This document shows, piece by piece, positions 44,441-53,288 of a stretch of 64,000 nt of DNA (position 1 is the stretch's first letter; every line of letters starts with the position of its first letter). A program made the position numbers and the translations under genes. Below the pieces are notes generated by a model that made no database searches, was not told the origin of the DNA, and saw only the letters and a list, made by a program, of their open reading frames with translations. Origin of the DNA: Geothermobacter ehrlichii (GTDB taxonomy: Bacteria > Desulfobacterota > Desulfuromonadia > Desulfuromonadales > Geothermobacteraceae); the NCBI RefSeq assembly GCF_008124615.1, contig NZ_VNIB01000001.1, positions 434,001 through 498,000 of the forward strand, given 5' to 3'.

Positions 44441-45745
44441 ATGAACCCCCTGGCCAAGGAACTGAACGAACTGATCGCCGCCGACAATCCGCACGTTCTG
44501 GAAATGCTGTCCGAGCTGGGACGGCAGCTCTTCTTTCCCAAGGGCATTCTGACCCAGTCGGCCGAGGCCAAGGAAAAGGCGCACCGCTTCAACGCCACCA
44601 TCGGCATCGCCACCGAGGACGGCGGTCCGATGTATCTGCAGTGCATTCAGGACAAGCTCGCCGCTTTCGACCCCAGGGACATCTATCCCTACGCGCCGCC
44701 GGCCGGCAAACCCGAATTGCGCGACCTCTGGCGGGAAAAGATGCTGCGGGAAAATCCCTCGCTGCAGGGCAAGTTCTTCAGCAATCCCGTCGTCACCAAC
44801 GCCCTGACCCACGGCCTGTCGATTGTCGCCGACATGTTTGTCGATGCCGGCGACCACATCGTGCTGCCCGACATGATGTGGGGCAACTACAACCTGACCT
44901 TCGCCGTGCGGCGCGGCGCCGTCATCCGCAAGCACAACACCTTCACCGCGCAAGGGGGATACGATGTCGCCGCCTTTGCCGAGACCCTGCGGCAGACGGC
45001 GCGGGAAAAGGGCAAGGCCGTGGTCCTGCTCAACTTCCCCAACAATCCGAGTGGTTATACGCCCAGCGCGGCGGAAGGGGAGGCCATTGTCGACGCCATC
45101 CGCAGTGTCGCCGATGAGGGCTGCAACGTCATCGCCGTGACTGACGACGCCTATTTCGGGCTCTTCTATGAAGACAGCCTGCAGGAGTCGCTGTTCGGCG
45201 CTCTGGCCAACCTGCATCCCCGCGTGCTGGCGGTCAAGCTCGACGGTGCCACCAAGGAAGAGTACGTCTGGGGTTTTCGCACCGGCTTCATCACCTTCGC
45301 CGGCGGCGAGGCGAAGGAGCAGCCCAGGCTGATCACCGCCCTGGAAAAGAAGACCATGGGCATCATCCGCGCCACCATTTCCAACTGCCCGCATCCGAGC
45401 CAGACCTTTGTCATAGAGGCGCTCAAATCCCCCGAGTTTCTCGCCCAGAAGGAGCAGAAATACCAGACCATGAAGGGACGGGCGCTGAAGGTGAAGGAGG
45501 TGCTCGATACCGGCAGATATGCCGACGCCTTCAGCTACTACCCCTTCAACTCCGGCTATTTCATGTGCCTGAAGCTGAAGACGGTCGACGCCGAGAAGCT
45601 GCGTGTTCACCTGCTCGACGCCTACGGAGTCGGCACCATCAGCATCGGCTCGACCGATCTGCGGGTCGCCTTTTCCTGCATTGCCGAGCAGGACATTCCT
45701 GAACTGTTTGAAACCATCTACAAGGCGGTCAAGGACATTGAATAG
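44441..45745 (+). CDS. PLP-dependent class I/II aminotransferase
   Basis: 434 residues, fold-type I. Visible features are NALTHGLSIVADMF, LNFPNNPSGYTPS near residue 195, the aspartate stacking on PLP in VTDDAYFGLFYED, the lysine region LDGATKEEYVWGFRTG near 270-285 (Lys and Arg), and the C-terminal carboxylate-binding Arg in TDLRVAFS near 415. The substrate cannot be assigned; the lysine motif DGATKEE is unlike standard aspartate aminotransferases. The start is taken at the ATG at 44441, five bases after GGAGG; a second ATG seven codons earlier (44420) has no Shine-Dalgarno. Confidence 0.88.
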   Translation: MNPLAKELNELIAADNPHVLEMLSELGRQLFFPKGILTQSAEAKEKAHRFNATIGIATEDGGPMYLQCIQDKLAAFDPRDIYPYAPPAGKPELRDLWREKMLRENPSLQGKFFSNPVVTNALTHGLSIVADMFVDAGDHIVLPDMMWGNYNLTFAVRRGAVIRKHNTFTAQGGYDVAAFAETLRQTAREKGKAVVLLNFPNNPSGYTPSAAEGEAIVDAIRSVADEGCNVIAVTDDAYFGLFYEDSLQESLFGALANLHPRVLAVKLDGATKEEYVWGFRTGFITFAGGEAKEQPRLITALEKKTMGIIRATISNCPHPSQTFVIEALKSPEFLAQKEQKYQTMKGRALKVKEVLDTGRYADAFSYYPFNSGYFMCLKLKTVDAEKLRVHLLDAYGVGTISIGSTDLRVAFSCIAEQDIPELFETIYKAVKDIE

Positions 45746-45781
45746 CTGTTTTCGTTTCCGGAAACTGAACCCTGACGACGT

Positions 45782-45812
45782 ACGGGCCCGCACAAGCGGG
45801 CCCGTCTGTTTT
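45782..45812 (+). terminator. Intrinsic terminator after the aminotransferase
   Basis: Stem ACGGGCCCGC/GCGGGCCCGT with ACAA loop, then CTGTTTT. It ends right before the start of the nucleotidyltransferase. Confidence 0.8.
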
Positions 45813-45813
45813 C

Positions 45814-47130
45814 ATGCGTACACCTGAGCTGAAAGCGATGCGCCCGGCGCTGGAGGCGGTGCCCGGGTTCGGCCGCCTGCTGTCCCGCCTTCGCCGAAAC
45901 GGACAACCGGCCTGGCTGGTGGGCGGCGTCCTGCGCGACTGGGTCCTGGGACGACCCCTGGTGGATATCGACCTCGCCGTCGGACAGGACTGCGAACCTT
46001 TGGCGCGGCGTCTGGCCACGGAAGGGGACGGCTCCTGGTTCTGGCTCGACCGGGAGCGGGGGCAGTGCAGGGTGGTGCTGAGCGACGAGGCGGGCAGGAC
46101 GTTCTGCTACGATCTCTCTCCCTTCAAGGGAGGCTCCCTGCTGGCCGACCTCGGGGAGAGGGATTTTACCATCAACGCCATGGCGTTGCCGCTGGACGAG
46201 GCCGAAGGACGGCTTGTCGATCCCTATGGCGGCATGCGCGACCTGGCCGGAAAAAGGCTGCGCGTGACCACGCCCGGAGTGATGCAGCAGGACCCCTTGC
46301 GTATCCTGCGAGGGCTGCGTTTCGCCCGGATTCTCGAGTTCGATTTCGATCCGCTGACCTTCGAACTGATGAAGAGGGCGGCGCCGACGATGATCGATCT
46401 GCCCGGCGAACGCGTAAGCATGGAGCTGGCCCTGATTCTGTCCCTGCCGCTGCGGCGGAAGTTGCTGGCGGAAATCGAACGCCTGCACCTGTTTGCGTCT
46501 CTCGGCCTGAAGAAGGTCGGTTTCTGGTCGACTCCGGAAGAACAGACGCGAATCCAGGCGCTGGAAGCGGCCATCGCCGCCGTACCGGAGCGCCTGGCGG
46601 CCCGGGACATTGCCGGGGGCTGGAGCGCAGCAGCGCTCGTCCGGCTCCATCTGCTGCTGAAGGCGCCGGACGAGGACGCCGTTCGCGCCCTGGCCGCGCG
46701 CCTCAGGCTGCCGCGCAACGCTCTCAAGGCCCTGCTCGGCCTGCATCGGCTGGAGAACCTGTCGCTGCCGCCGGTTCCGGCGACCAGCCGCCGCCGGAGA
46801 CTCTGGCTGCAGCAGTTGCCGGGGCATCCGGGCTGCTGTCTTCTCCACTTTCTCGCTTTCGGCCGGCAAGGGGAATCCGACGCCTCCGGGCCGGCGCTGC
46901 TGGCCGCCGACGCGCTTGCGCTCGCCGCCGGAGAGATTCCTCCGCCGCTGGTGCCGGCGACGGAGCTCGCCGCCGAGCTGGGCATTGCCCGTGGACCGCT
47001 GGTCGGGCGGCTGCTCCAACGGCTGGTTTCGGCCGAAATCGCCGGCCTGGTCGATGATCGCACGGAAGCGATCGACTGGCTGAAAAAAGAGCTGGAGATG
47101 GGCATTGACAAAGGGAGTAACCCTACCTAA
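45814..47130 (+). CDS. CCA-adding/poly(A) polymerase-type tRNA nucleotidyltransferase
   Basis: 438 residues, class II nucleotidyltransferase. Active site: LVGGVLRDWVLGRPLVDIDLAV near residues 29-50 (GG-x-x-R-D and DxD), RDFTINAMALPLDE near 120, and the nucleotide-binding QDPLRILRGLRFARIL near 160. No HD domain follows. Geobacter sulfurreducens has separate C- and A-adding enzymes and a poly(A) polymerase, so whether this gene adds CC, A, CCA or poly(A) cannot be read from the sequence; all five tRNA genes in the window encode their CCA. The start at ATG 45814 lacks a clear Shine-Dalgarno; 45838 is the alternative. Confidence 0.87.
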   Translation: MRTPELKAMRPALEAVPGFGRLLSRLRRNGQPAWLVGGVLRDWVLGRPLVDIDLAVGQDCEPLARRLATEGDGSWFWLDRERGQCRVVLSDEAGRTFCYDLSPFKGGSLLADLGERDFTINAMALPLDEAEGRLVDPYGGMRDLAGKRLRVTTPGVMQQDPLRILRGLRFARILEFDFDPLTFELMKRAAPTMIDLPGERVSMELALILSLPLRRKLLAEIERLHLFASLGLKKVGFWSTPEEQTRIQALEAAIAAVPERLAARDIAGGWSAAALVRLHLLLKAPDEDAVRALAARLRLPRNALKALLGLHRLENLSLPPVPATSRRRRLWLQQLPGHPGCCLLHFLAFGRQGESDASGPALLAADALALAAGEIPPPLVPATELAAELGIARGPLVGRLLQRLVSAEIAGLVDDRTEAIDWLKKELEMGIDKGSNPT

Positions 47131-47133
47131 AAT
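47105..47133 (+). promoter_or_regulatory. Promoter of tRNA-Gly embedded in the end of the upstream gene
   Basis: Perfect TTGACA (47105-47110), 17 bp, TAAAAT (47128-47133). The TAA at 47128-47130 is the stop codon of the nucleotidyltransferase and also the first half of the -10 box. 12 bp before the mature tRNA. Confidence 0.75.
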
Positions 47134-47145
47134 GAGCATCCGCAA

Positions 47146-47220
<75 letters not shown>

Positions 47221-47228
47221 GACAGTCC

Positions 47229-47253
47229 AGCCCCGGCGGCAGCCGGGGCTTTT
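47229..47253 (+). terminator. Intrinsic terminator after tRNA-Gly
   Basis: Stem AGCCCCGGC/GCCGGGGCT, loop GGCA, then TTT. Directly after the tRNA. Confidence 0.8.
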
Positions 47254-47318
47254 CCGTTTCACCCCCTTTGCTTCAACCCGGCTGCCGTGCCAGAATGGAA
47301 GCTGGAGCAGGAGAAGAG

Positions 47319-47510
47319 ATGGCCGAGGCGAAAAAGAGACTTATGGCGGTGCGCTGCCCCAGTTGCGGCAAAAAGACGTCCTATTACGGCAACCCGCAGC
47401 GTCCTTTCTGCTCCGAGCGCTGCCGCAATCTCGATCTCGGGGCCTGGGCGGACGAGAGCTACCGGATCCCCGGGCCGCCGACCCTGGTCGACGAGGAGAC
47501 CGGCAACTGA
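47319..47510 (+). CDS. yacG: DNA gyrase inhibitor YacG (zinc ribbon)
   Basis: 63 residues. The zinc ribbon is [17 protein letters not shown] and [17 protein letters not shown]: a CxxC and CxxxC pair around the gap of 15 residues, as in YacG, which binds and inhibits GyrB in Escherichia coli. The ATG at 47319 has GGAG before it; an in-frame ATG at 47295 would extend it by eight residues but has no Shine-Dalgarno. It precedes queD by 67 bp. Confidence 0.93.
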   Translation: MAEAKKRLMAVRCPSCGKKTSYYGNPQRPFCSERCRNLDLGAWADESYRIPGPPTLVDEETGN

Positions 47511-47577
47511 GGCAAACCGTCCTGCCGGGCTTGCATTTCGGCTGTCGTCAACGCATCATGACCGTGGAGGTGCCTGC

Positions 47578-47949
47578 GTGTACCGTTTGACCATTCAGAC
47601 CCATTTTGCCGCCGCGCACAACCTGATCAACTACCAGGGCGACTGCGAGAACCTGCATGGCCACAACTGGAAGGTCGAGGTTCAGGTCAGGGCGCATCAG
47701 CTCGACGCGGCCGGTCTCGGCATCGATTTCAAGGTGCTGAAGAAGGAAGCCAACCGGCTGCTCGACGAACTCGACCACAAGTACCTGAACGACCTCGAGC
47801 CGTTCAAAGACATCAGCCCCTCATCGGAGCACATCTGCCGCTTTCTGTTTGAACGGCTCTCCGCCCGACTCAATTCGGACAATGTCCAGGTCGACGAGGT
47901 CCGGGTCTGGGAGTCGGACAACGCCTGCGCCAGCTATCGCCTTGACTGA
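47578..47949 (+). CDS. queD: 6-carboxy-5,6,7,8-tetrahydropterin synthase
   Basis: First dedicated step of 7-deazaguanine (queuosine) synthesis from dihydroneopterin triphosphate. 123 residues, GTG start behind GGAGG at 47566-47570. Zinc ligands are the His in AAAHNL near residue 13 and HGH in NLHGHNWKVEV near 27; the catalytic Cys is in GDCENLHG. Followed with an 8-bp overlap by queE, the next enzyme. Confidence 0.94.
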   Translation: MYRLTIQTHFAAAHNLINYQGDCENLHGHNWKVEVQVRAHQLDAAGLGIDFKVLKKEANRLLDELDHKYLNDLEPFKDISPSSEHICRFLFERLSARLNSDNVQVDEVRVWESDNACASYRLD

Positions 47950-48682
47950 ACTCGGCCTGAAAGAGATCTTCTCTTCCCTCCAGGGGGAAGGGATTTACAT
48001 CGGCTGCCGGCAGATTTTCGTTCGGCTGACCGGGTGCAATCTCGCCTGCCGTTACTGCGACACCGACTTTCGGCCGACGTCCGTCTGTCGCATCGAGACG
48101 GAGCCCGGCTGCGGCCGGTTCCGTGAGGTGGAAAGCCCCTTGGCCGCCGTGCAGGTGAGCGCCCTGCTGCAGCGCTGGCAGGCGTCTTTCCCGGGGCTGC
48201 ACCAGGCGATCACCCTGACCGGGGGCGAACCGCTGCTGCAGGCGACCGCCCTGGCTCAGTGGCTGCCGCAACTGGGCTGCGAGTTGCCGGTGCACCTGGA
48301 AACCAACGGCACATTGCCTGAGCAGGCGCAGGCGCTGCGCCCCTGGATCGATTTCTTTTCGATCGATCTGAAGCTCTCTTCGGTGACGGGGGAACCGACG
48401 CCCTGGAAGGCGCATCGGCGTTTTCTGGAAGTCTGTCGGGGCAAGGCGGCCCAGGTCAAGATCGTGGTCGCTCCCGGGCTGGACGAGCGGGAGCTGCGGC
48501 AGGCGGCCGAACTCGCCGCAGCCTGTCTGCCTCAGACTCCGCTGATCCTGCAGCCGGTGACGGCGGAAGGCCGCCCGTTGGTGCCGGGCGGGCAGCTGCT
48601 GTCATGGCAGACGGCGCTGAGCCGGACGCATCCCGACTGCCGGGTGATACCTCAGGTTCATCCCCTGCTGGCCGTGTTCTGA
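47942..48682 (+). CDS. queE: 7-carboxy-7-deazaguanine synthase (radical SAM)
   Basis: 246 residues. The TTG at 47942 gives the expected N-terminus LTELGLKEIFSSLQGEG; no ATG is near. The radical SAM cluster CNLACRYCDTDF (CxxxCxxC) is near residue 37, and LTGGEPLLQ near 100 and LETNGTLP near 120 are family motifs. It converts the QueD product to CDG. The 8-bp overlap suggests translational coupling to queD. Confidence 0.94.
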   Translation: MTELGLKEIFSSLQGEGIYIGCRQIFVRLTGCNLACRYCDTDFRPTSVCRIETEPGCGRFREVESPLAAVQVSALLQRWQASFPGLHQAITLTGGEPLLQATALAQWLPQLGCELPVHLETNGTLPEQAQALRPWIDFFSIDLKLSSVTGEPTPWKAHRRFLEVCRGKAAQVKIVVAPGLDERELRQAAELAAACLPQTPLILQPVTAEGRPLVPGGQLLSWQTALSRTHPDCRVIPQVHPLLAVF

Positions 48683-48691
48683 GGGCGGTGT

Positions 48692-48886
48692 CTACTCCTC
48701 GATGACCCTGTTCAGCTCTTCGAGCAGGCCCTCGACATCCACCTTGTGCACATCCGCTCCGCCTTCAATCGCCTCATACTGGGCGATCTGGCATTCGTTG
48801 CATTCGAGACCGAACTTCTTGAATACGCTGATGGTCTGTGGAAATTTTCGGATAATCTCCCCGATGGTCATCTCTCTGGTAATCAT
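48692..48886 (-). CDS. DUF1858 small protein (ScdA-N-like, CxxC)
   Basis: 64 residues: MITREMTIGEIIRKFPQTIS then VFKKFGLECNECQIAQ and a helix with LLEELNRVIEE. The pattern of a short helix pair and a CxxC (CNEC) matches DUF1858, which is often found near hybrid-cluster proteins and may carry redox or metal function. It ends 9 bp from the convergent queE stop and is 21 bp upstream-sharing strand with coaD, so it may be last in the rsmD-coaD unit. Confidence 0.9.
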   Translation of the reverse strand: MITREMTIGEIIRKFPQTISVFKKFGLECNECQIAQYEAIEGGADVHKVDVEGLLEELNRVIEE

Positions 48887-48907
48887 CTCGTTCCTCGCGC
48901 AACGGGT

Positions 48908-49399
48908 TCAGGATCTGTCGGTCAGCTTCGCCAGCAGGGCGTCCCTGACCGGCTCCGGCACAAAGGCGTCGACATTGCCGCCCAGCGAGGCCACCTCCTT
49001 GACGATCGACGAACTCAGGTAGCCGTAGGGTACGGAGGTCATCATGAACAGGGTCTCCACCTGATCGCAGACGGCATGGTTCATCTGGGCGATCTGAAAT
49101 TCGTACTCGAAGTCGGAAACCGCCCGCAGGCCACGCAGAATGACCCGGGAGCCGATCGATGTCATATAGTTGACCAGCAGCCCGTCGAAGGTGTCGACCC
49201 GCAGCCGGGGATTGTCGCCCACGACCGCCCGGATCAGTTCGACCCGTTCGCTGGTGGTGAAAAGAGCCTTCTTTTCCGCATTGCGGGCGACGGCGACGAC
49301 GATCTCGTCAAAGACGTCCAGCCCCCGGTGGATGATGTCGAGATGGCCGTAGGTGATCGGGTCGAACGAGCCCGGATAGACGGCGATGTGTCTGGTCAT
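48908..49399 (-). CDS. coaD: Phosphopantetheine adenylyltransferase
   Basis: Penultimate step of coenzyme A synthesis. 163 residues. HxGH motif IAVYPGSFDPITYGHLDII near residues 6-24, and EYLSSSIVKEVA at ~125 as the second nucleotide-binding segment (family ISSTxVRE). The ATG at 49399 has GAGG seven bases upstream; a TTG overlapping the rsmD stop (49405) is the alternative. Directly downstream of rsmD as in many bacteria. Confidence 0.96.
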   Translation of the reverse strand: MTRHIAVYPGSFDPITYGHLDIIHRGLDVFDEIVVAVARNAEKKALFTTSERVELIRAVVGDNPRLRVDTFDGLLVNYMTSIGSRVILRGLRAVSDFEYEFQIAQMNHAVCDQVETLFMMTSVPYGYLSSSIVKEVASLGGNVDAFVPEPVRDALLAKLTDRS

Positions 49400-49401
49400 G
49401 G

Positions 49402-49959
49402 TCAATCCTCGTGGGTGAAAAATTCGATTCTGACGCGGCCGAAGCGGCGCTCGAGCAATCTTTGCAGTCGAAGCGGTGCGCCGGTCGGGGGTTCTTTGCG
49501 GTCGGTCTCGACCACGATCAGGCCCGCCTCGGCCAGCAGGTCTGCCTCGGCCAACTGCTGCAGTACTCTTTCGGCGAGGCCGCTGTGGTAGGGCGGATCC
49601 ATGAAGATCAGATCGTATTTTTCGCCGGCCAGCCGGCCCAGTGACTTCACGACGTCGGCGCGCAGCAGCCGGCCTCTGTCGCTCATCCGGCAGTGAGCCA
49701 GGTTTTTGCCGACAATCCGGGCGGCGGTCGCCCCGTTGTCGATGAAGAGCGCCTCACGGGCGCCGCGGCTGAGGGCCTCGATGCCCATGGCGCCGCTGCC
49801 GGCGAACAGGTCGAGCACCCGGCAGTCGTCGAAGCTGTCCAGACGGCTGGCCAGCATGTTGAAGACGGCTTCGCGGACCCGGTCCGGCGTCGGGCGGACG
49901 TCCCTGCCGGTAAATGTCGCCAGTCGGTGCCCCCTGGCGGTTCCACTGATGACACGCAT
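49402..49959 (-). CDS. rsmD: 16S rRNA (guanine966-N2)-methyltransferase
   Basis: 185 residues. N-terminal RVISGTARGHRLATFTGRDV and RPTPDRVREAVFNML are the RsmD signatures; the SAM motif is VLDLFAGSGAMGIEALSRGA near residue 50, and the catalytic motif DLIFMDPPYHSG lies near 115. It acts on the 30S head late in assembly. rsmD-coaD is a conserved pair. Confidence 0.95.
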   Translation of the reverse strand: MRVISGTARGHRLATFTGRDVRPTPDRVREAVFNMLASRLDSFDDCRVLDLFAGSGAMGIEALSRGAREALFIDNGATAARIVGKNLAHCRMSDRGRLLRADVVKSLGRLAGEKYDLIFMDPPYHSGLAERVLQQLAEADLLAEAGLIVVETDRKEPPTGAPLRLQRLLERRFGRVRIEFFTHED

Positions 49960-50060
49960 AATAGATCACCTTCTCAACAGCTTGAAAACGCTAGCATGTC
50001 AAGGCTTTGAGGGTCAAGTACCACCGCCTCGGCTCCGTTCGGCCGGCAGGAGCTGTCCGC

Positions 50061-50089
50061 TTGACATCGGCCGGGCTTCCACCTACCTT
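50061..50089 (+). promoter_or_regulatory. Candidate promoter of the dGTPase-like gene
   Basis: Perfect TTGACA (50061-50066), 17 bp, weak -10 TACCTT (50084-50089), 62 bp before the ATG. Confidence 0.45.
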
Positions 50090-50150
50090 CGCAGCTGAGA
50101 GGAGATCCAGGCGCCTGCCGCAACGGCGTCGCAACCCGGAGAGGAAAGAG

Positions 50151-51284
50151 ATGGAACGACCGGATCTGGCCCCCTACGCCGCCCGCAGCAGTGCCAGCCG
50201 CGGGCGGCGCTATCCCGAGCCCTACAAGGACGACCGTCCTGCCTTCGAGCGGGATCGCGACCGCATCATTCACTGCGCTGCCTTTCGGCGTCTCGAATAC
50301 AAGACCCAGGTCTTCGTCAACCATGAGGGCGATTACTACCGGACCCGGTTGACCCATTCCCTGGAGGTGGCCCAGATCTCCCGGGGGATCGCCCGGCGGC
50401 TGCGGTTGAACGAGGATCTGACCGAAGCTCTGGCCCTGGCCCACGACCTGGGCCATACCCCTTTCGGCCACACCGGCGAGGATGTACTTAATCGCCTGAT
50501 GCGCGATCATGGCGGCTTCGAGCACAATCGCCAGTCGCTGCGCATCGTCGAGGAGCTGGAAGAGCGCTATCCCGGTTTCCCCGGCCTGAATCTCAGCTGG
50601 GAGACGCGGGAAGGAATCATCAAGCATTCGACCGACTACGACCACCCCGACATCGACGCCGCCGGCGACTACGATCCGGGTCGGCGGCCGTCCCTCGAGG
50701 CGCAGATCATCGATCTGGCGGACGAGATCGCCTACAACAACCACGACATCGACGACGGGCTGAAATCGGGCTACATTGCGCTTGCCGACCTGCAGGAAAT
50801 CGGGCTCTGGCGCGAAACCTGGCAGCAGGTCGAAGAGAAGCATCCCGGCATCGACGAGGAACGGCACATCCACCAGACCATCAGCCACCTGATCGGACGT
50901 CTCATCACCGACCTGGTGCGCCAATCGCGCGAAAACATCGAGGCGGCCGGAGTGCAAACCCTGAACGACGTGCGCCGCCAATCCCGCAGGCTGATCGGAT
51001 TCAGCGACGAAATCCATTCAAAAAACAAGGAGTTGAAGTCATTCCTTCATAAAAAACTTTATCATCATTTCAAGGTAGAGCGGATGCGGGTCAAGGCGGA
51101 GCGCTTTTTGACCATGCTGTTCGAAAGCTATGTCGCCAATCCGGCGCTTCTTCCCGACAGCTACCGGAAGAAATGTGAAAAGGATGCGGTCGAAAGGGTG
51201 GTCTGCGATTACCTCGCCGGCATGACCGACCGCTACGCCCAGGACGAGTACAAGCGTCTGTTCGAGCCCTTCGAACGTGTTTGA
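50151..51284 (+). CDS. dGTP triphosphohydrolase-like HD protein
   Basis: 377 residues. HD phosphohydrolase core: TRLTHSLEVAQISRGIARRL (first His), ALAHDLGHTPFGHTGEDVL (HD pair and His), and LEAQIIDLADEIAYNNHDIDD (second metal Asp). N-terminal DRIIHCAAFRRLEYKTQVF is typical of dGTPase-like proteins of the Dgt family. Cleaves dGTP or related dNTPs to nucleoside and triphosphate; which substrate is not inferable. ATG at 50151 behind GAGAGGAAAG. Confidence 0.92.
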   Translation: MERPDLAPYAARSSASRGRRYPEPYKDDRPAFERDRDRIIHCAAFRRLEYKTQVFVNHEGDYYRTRLTHSLEVAQISRGIARRLRLNEDLTEALALAHDLGHTPFGHTGEDVLNRLMRDHGGFEHNRQSLRIVEELEERYPGFPGLNLSWETREGIIKHSTDYDHPDIDAAGDYDPGRRPSLEAQIIDLADEIAYNNHDIDDGLKSGYIALADLQEIGLWRETWQQVEEKHPGIDEERHIHQTISHLIGRLITDLVRQSRENIEAAGVQTLNDVRRQSRRLIGFSDEIHSKNKELKSFLHKKLYHHFKVERMRVKAERFLTMLFESYVANPALLPDSYRKKCEKDAVERVVCDYLAGMTDRYAQDEYKRLFEPFERV

Positions 51285-51340
51285 CAAGACGGCGCAACGG
51301 GGTAAGGTGTTGACAGGCTCTTCTGCCGGGGAGGGCGGCC

Positions 51341-52909
51341 ATGAACACCCTGCGCCGGATTCGCGACTTTTCACTGTCTAAAACCGGGTTCGAAACCCGG
51401 ATTGTCGTCTTATATCTCCTCATCGGGACCGGCTGGGCCCTGTTTTCCAATCCGGTGGTCGCCTGGCTGGTCGACGATCCCGAACTTCGGGCCCGCATCT
51501 ATCCGTTGCGCGACCTGGTCTTCTTCCTGGTTACCGGACTCTTTCTCTACCGTCTCTTGTGCAGCTACCTGCGCACGATCCACGAGCGGGACCGCTACCT
51601 GGAGCACGCCGCCTACCATGACGACCTGACCGGCCTCTACAACCAGCGCTTTTTCAACCGGGAGGTCGCGTCCTGGACCGAAAAGCCGGATCGCGGTTCT
51701 TTCGCGCTGCTCTTTCTCGACCTCGACAGGTTCCGCATCGTCATCCGCACCCTGGGACACGACACCGGCAACCTGCTGCTGCAGGAAATCGCCTCCCGGC
51801 TTGCCGACTGCATCGGCGAAAAGGCCTGCCTGGCACGGTTCTCCGGCGACGAGTTCGCCATTCTGCTGCCCGACATCCGCTCGAGCGAGGATGCCGGAAC
51901 GATGGCGGAACGGATCCTGGGCTGCCTGAAGAAGCCGTTTCCCTTTATCGAACACGGCATCCACCTGACCGCCTCCATCGGCATCGCCATCTATCCGGGG
52001 GACGGCCACGATGCCGCCTTGCTGCTCAAGAACGCCGATATCGCCCGCAGCCGCGCCAAGGAGATGGGTGGTAACGGCTTCCAGTTCTACTGTCCCGCAA
52101 TGAACGAAAGCTTTCTGCAGTCGCTGGTGATGGAAAACCGTCTGCACAAAGCCCTCGAGAAACGGGAACTCGGGGTCCGCTACCAGCCGCTGCTCGATCT
52201 GCGAAGCAACTCCCTGGCCGGGGTCGAAGCCCTCATCTGCTGGAAGGATCCGGAGGGAGAGTCGGTTTCACCCGCCCGCTTCATCCCCCTGGCCGAAGAG
52301 ACCGGGCTGATCGAGCCAATCGGCGAATGGATTCTGCAACAGGCCTGCCAGCAGAACCGGTCGTGGCAGACGAAGAACCTGCCGCCGATCAGGGTTTCGG
52401 TCAACGTCTCGGCCCGGCAGTTCCATCGCCGGAACTTCACCCGGGTGGTCGAGCGGGTGCTGGAGACGACGGGACTGGAGCCGCGCTGGCTGGCGCTGGA
52501 AGTCACCGAAACCGCCCTTATGCAGGATGTCGAGCGGGCCCGGGCGACGCTGGCGGTGCTCAGACAGCTGGGGGTGGGGATCGTCATCGACGACTTCGGC
52601 ACCGGCTACTCGAGTCTCAGCTACCTGAAGCAGCTGCCGGTCGATGTGCTGAAGATCGACCAGTCCTTCGTCGAGGGCGTGCCGCGGGCGTCCGAGGATT
52701 CGGCGCTGACCGGGGCCATCATCGCCATGGGGCACGCCCTGGGGCTCGAGATTGTCGCCGAGGGGGTCGAGCGCCTGGAGCAGAAGGAATTCCTCCAGGG
52801 CAAGGGATGCGACAAGATCCAGGGGTATCTCTACCATCCGCCGTTGCGTCCCGACCAGGTTGCGGCGCTGCTGCTGGAGAGGAAGCTGCGGACGACGGTC
52901 ATCGACTGA
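51341..52909 (+). CDS. Membrane GGDEF-EAL protein
   Basis: 522 residues. Two hydrophobic segments near residues 28-70 anchor it; then GGDEF (~85-245) and EAL (~255-510). The GGDEF motif reads FSGDEF, and no RxxD I-site is visible before it. In EAL the motif ExLxR reads EALIC: the arginine that contacts c-di-GMP phosphate is replaced by cysteine. The other residues are kept (NVSARQF, EVTETA, DDFGTGYSS, KIDQSFVEG, AEGVE). So either half may be weakly active or work as a c-di-GMP binding module. GGGGAGG precedes the ATG. Confidence 0.9.
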   Translation: MNTLRRIRDFSLSKTGFETRIVVLYLLIGTGWALFSNPVVAWLVDDPELRARIYPLRDLVFFLVTGLFLYRLLCSYLRTIHERDRYLEHAAYHDDLTGLYNQRFFNREVASWTEKPDRGSFALLFLDLDRFRIVIRTLGHDTGNLLLQEIASRLADCIGEKACLARFSGDEFAILLPDIRSSEDAGTMAERILGCLKKPFPFIEHGIHLTASIGIAIYPGDGHDAALLLKNADIARSRAKEMGGNGFQFYCPAMNESFLQSLVMENRLHKALEKRELGVRYQPLLDLRSNSLAGVEALICWKDPEGESVSPARFIPLAEETGLIEPIGEWILQQACQQNRSWQTKNLPPIRVSVNVSARQFHRRNFTRVVERVLETTGLEPRWLALEVTETALMQDVERARATLAVLRQLGVGIVIDDFGTGYSSLSYLKQLPVDVLKIDQSFVEGVPRASEDSALTGAIIAMGHALGLEIVAEGVERLEQKEFLQGKGCDKIQGYLYHPPLRPDQVAALLLERKLRTTVID

Positions 52910-52913
52910 GGGT

Positions 52914-53207
52914 TCAGGGCAGGATGATCACCGGCTCCTTGGCCGGGCGGTAGAGGAGGATGGTTCGGCCCAGAATCTGGGCGACGGCGGCGCCGCAGTT
53001 CTTCGACAGTGTTTCGGCGACCTCCTTGCGATCGAGAACGCAGCCTTCCTGCAGCTTGATCTTGATCAGTTCGTGGGCCGTCAGGGCTTCGTCGACCGCC
53101 CTGATGAGGGAGGGCGTGATGTCGTCCCTGCCGACCATCACCACCGCCTGCAGATGATGTCCGAGGGAACGCAGATAGCGTTTCTGTTTGCCGGTCAAGG
53201 TCACCAT
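52914..53207 (-). CDS. YhbY-type CRM-domain RNA-binding protein
   Basis: 97 residues from ATG 53207, six bases after GGAG. A single CRM domain: LTGKQKRYLRSLGHHLQAV at the N-terminus, a conserved VGRDDITPSLIRAVDEALTAHELIKIKL region in two parts, and the family loop near NCGAAVAQILGRTI LLYR. YhbY binds 50S-related RNA; a role in ribosome assembly is likely. A longer reading from 53243 lacks a Shine-Dalgarno. It converges with the preceding GGDEF-EAL gene, separated by four bases. Confidence 0.92.
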   Translation of the reverse strand: MVTLTGKQKRYLRSLGHHLQAVVMVGRDDITPSLIRAVDEALTAHELIKIKLQEGCVLDRKEVAETLSKNCGAAVAQILGRTILLYRPAKEPVIILP

Positions 53208-53288
53208 GTCACTCTCCGGTATCGATTGGTGTTGCGCGGTCATGGACTGCGGTGCGCCGGTAATGAGCTCGCCGATTCAGGCCTAGTG

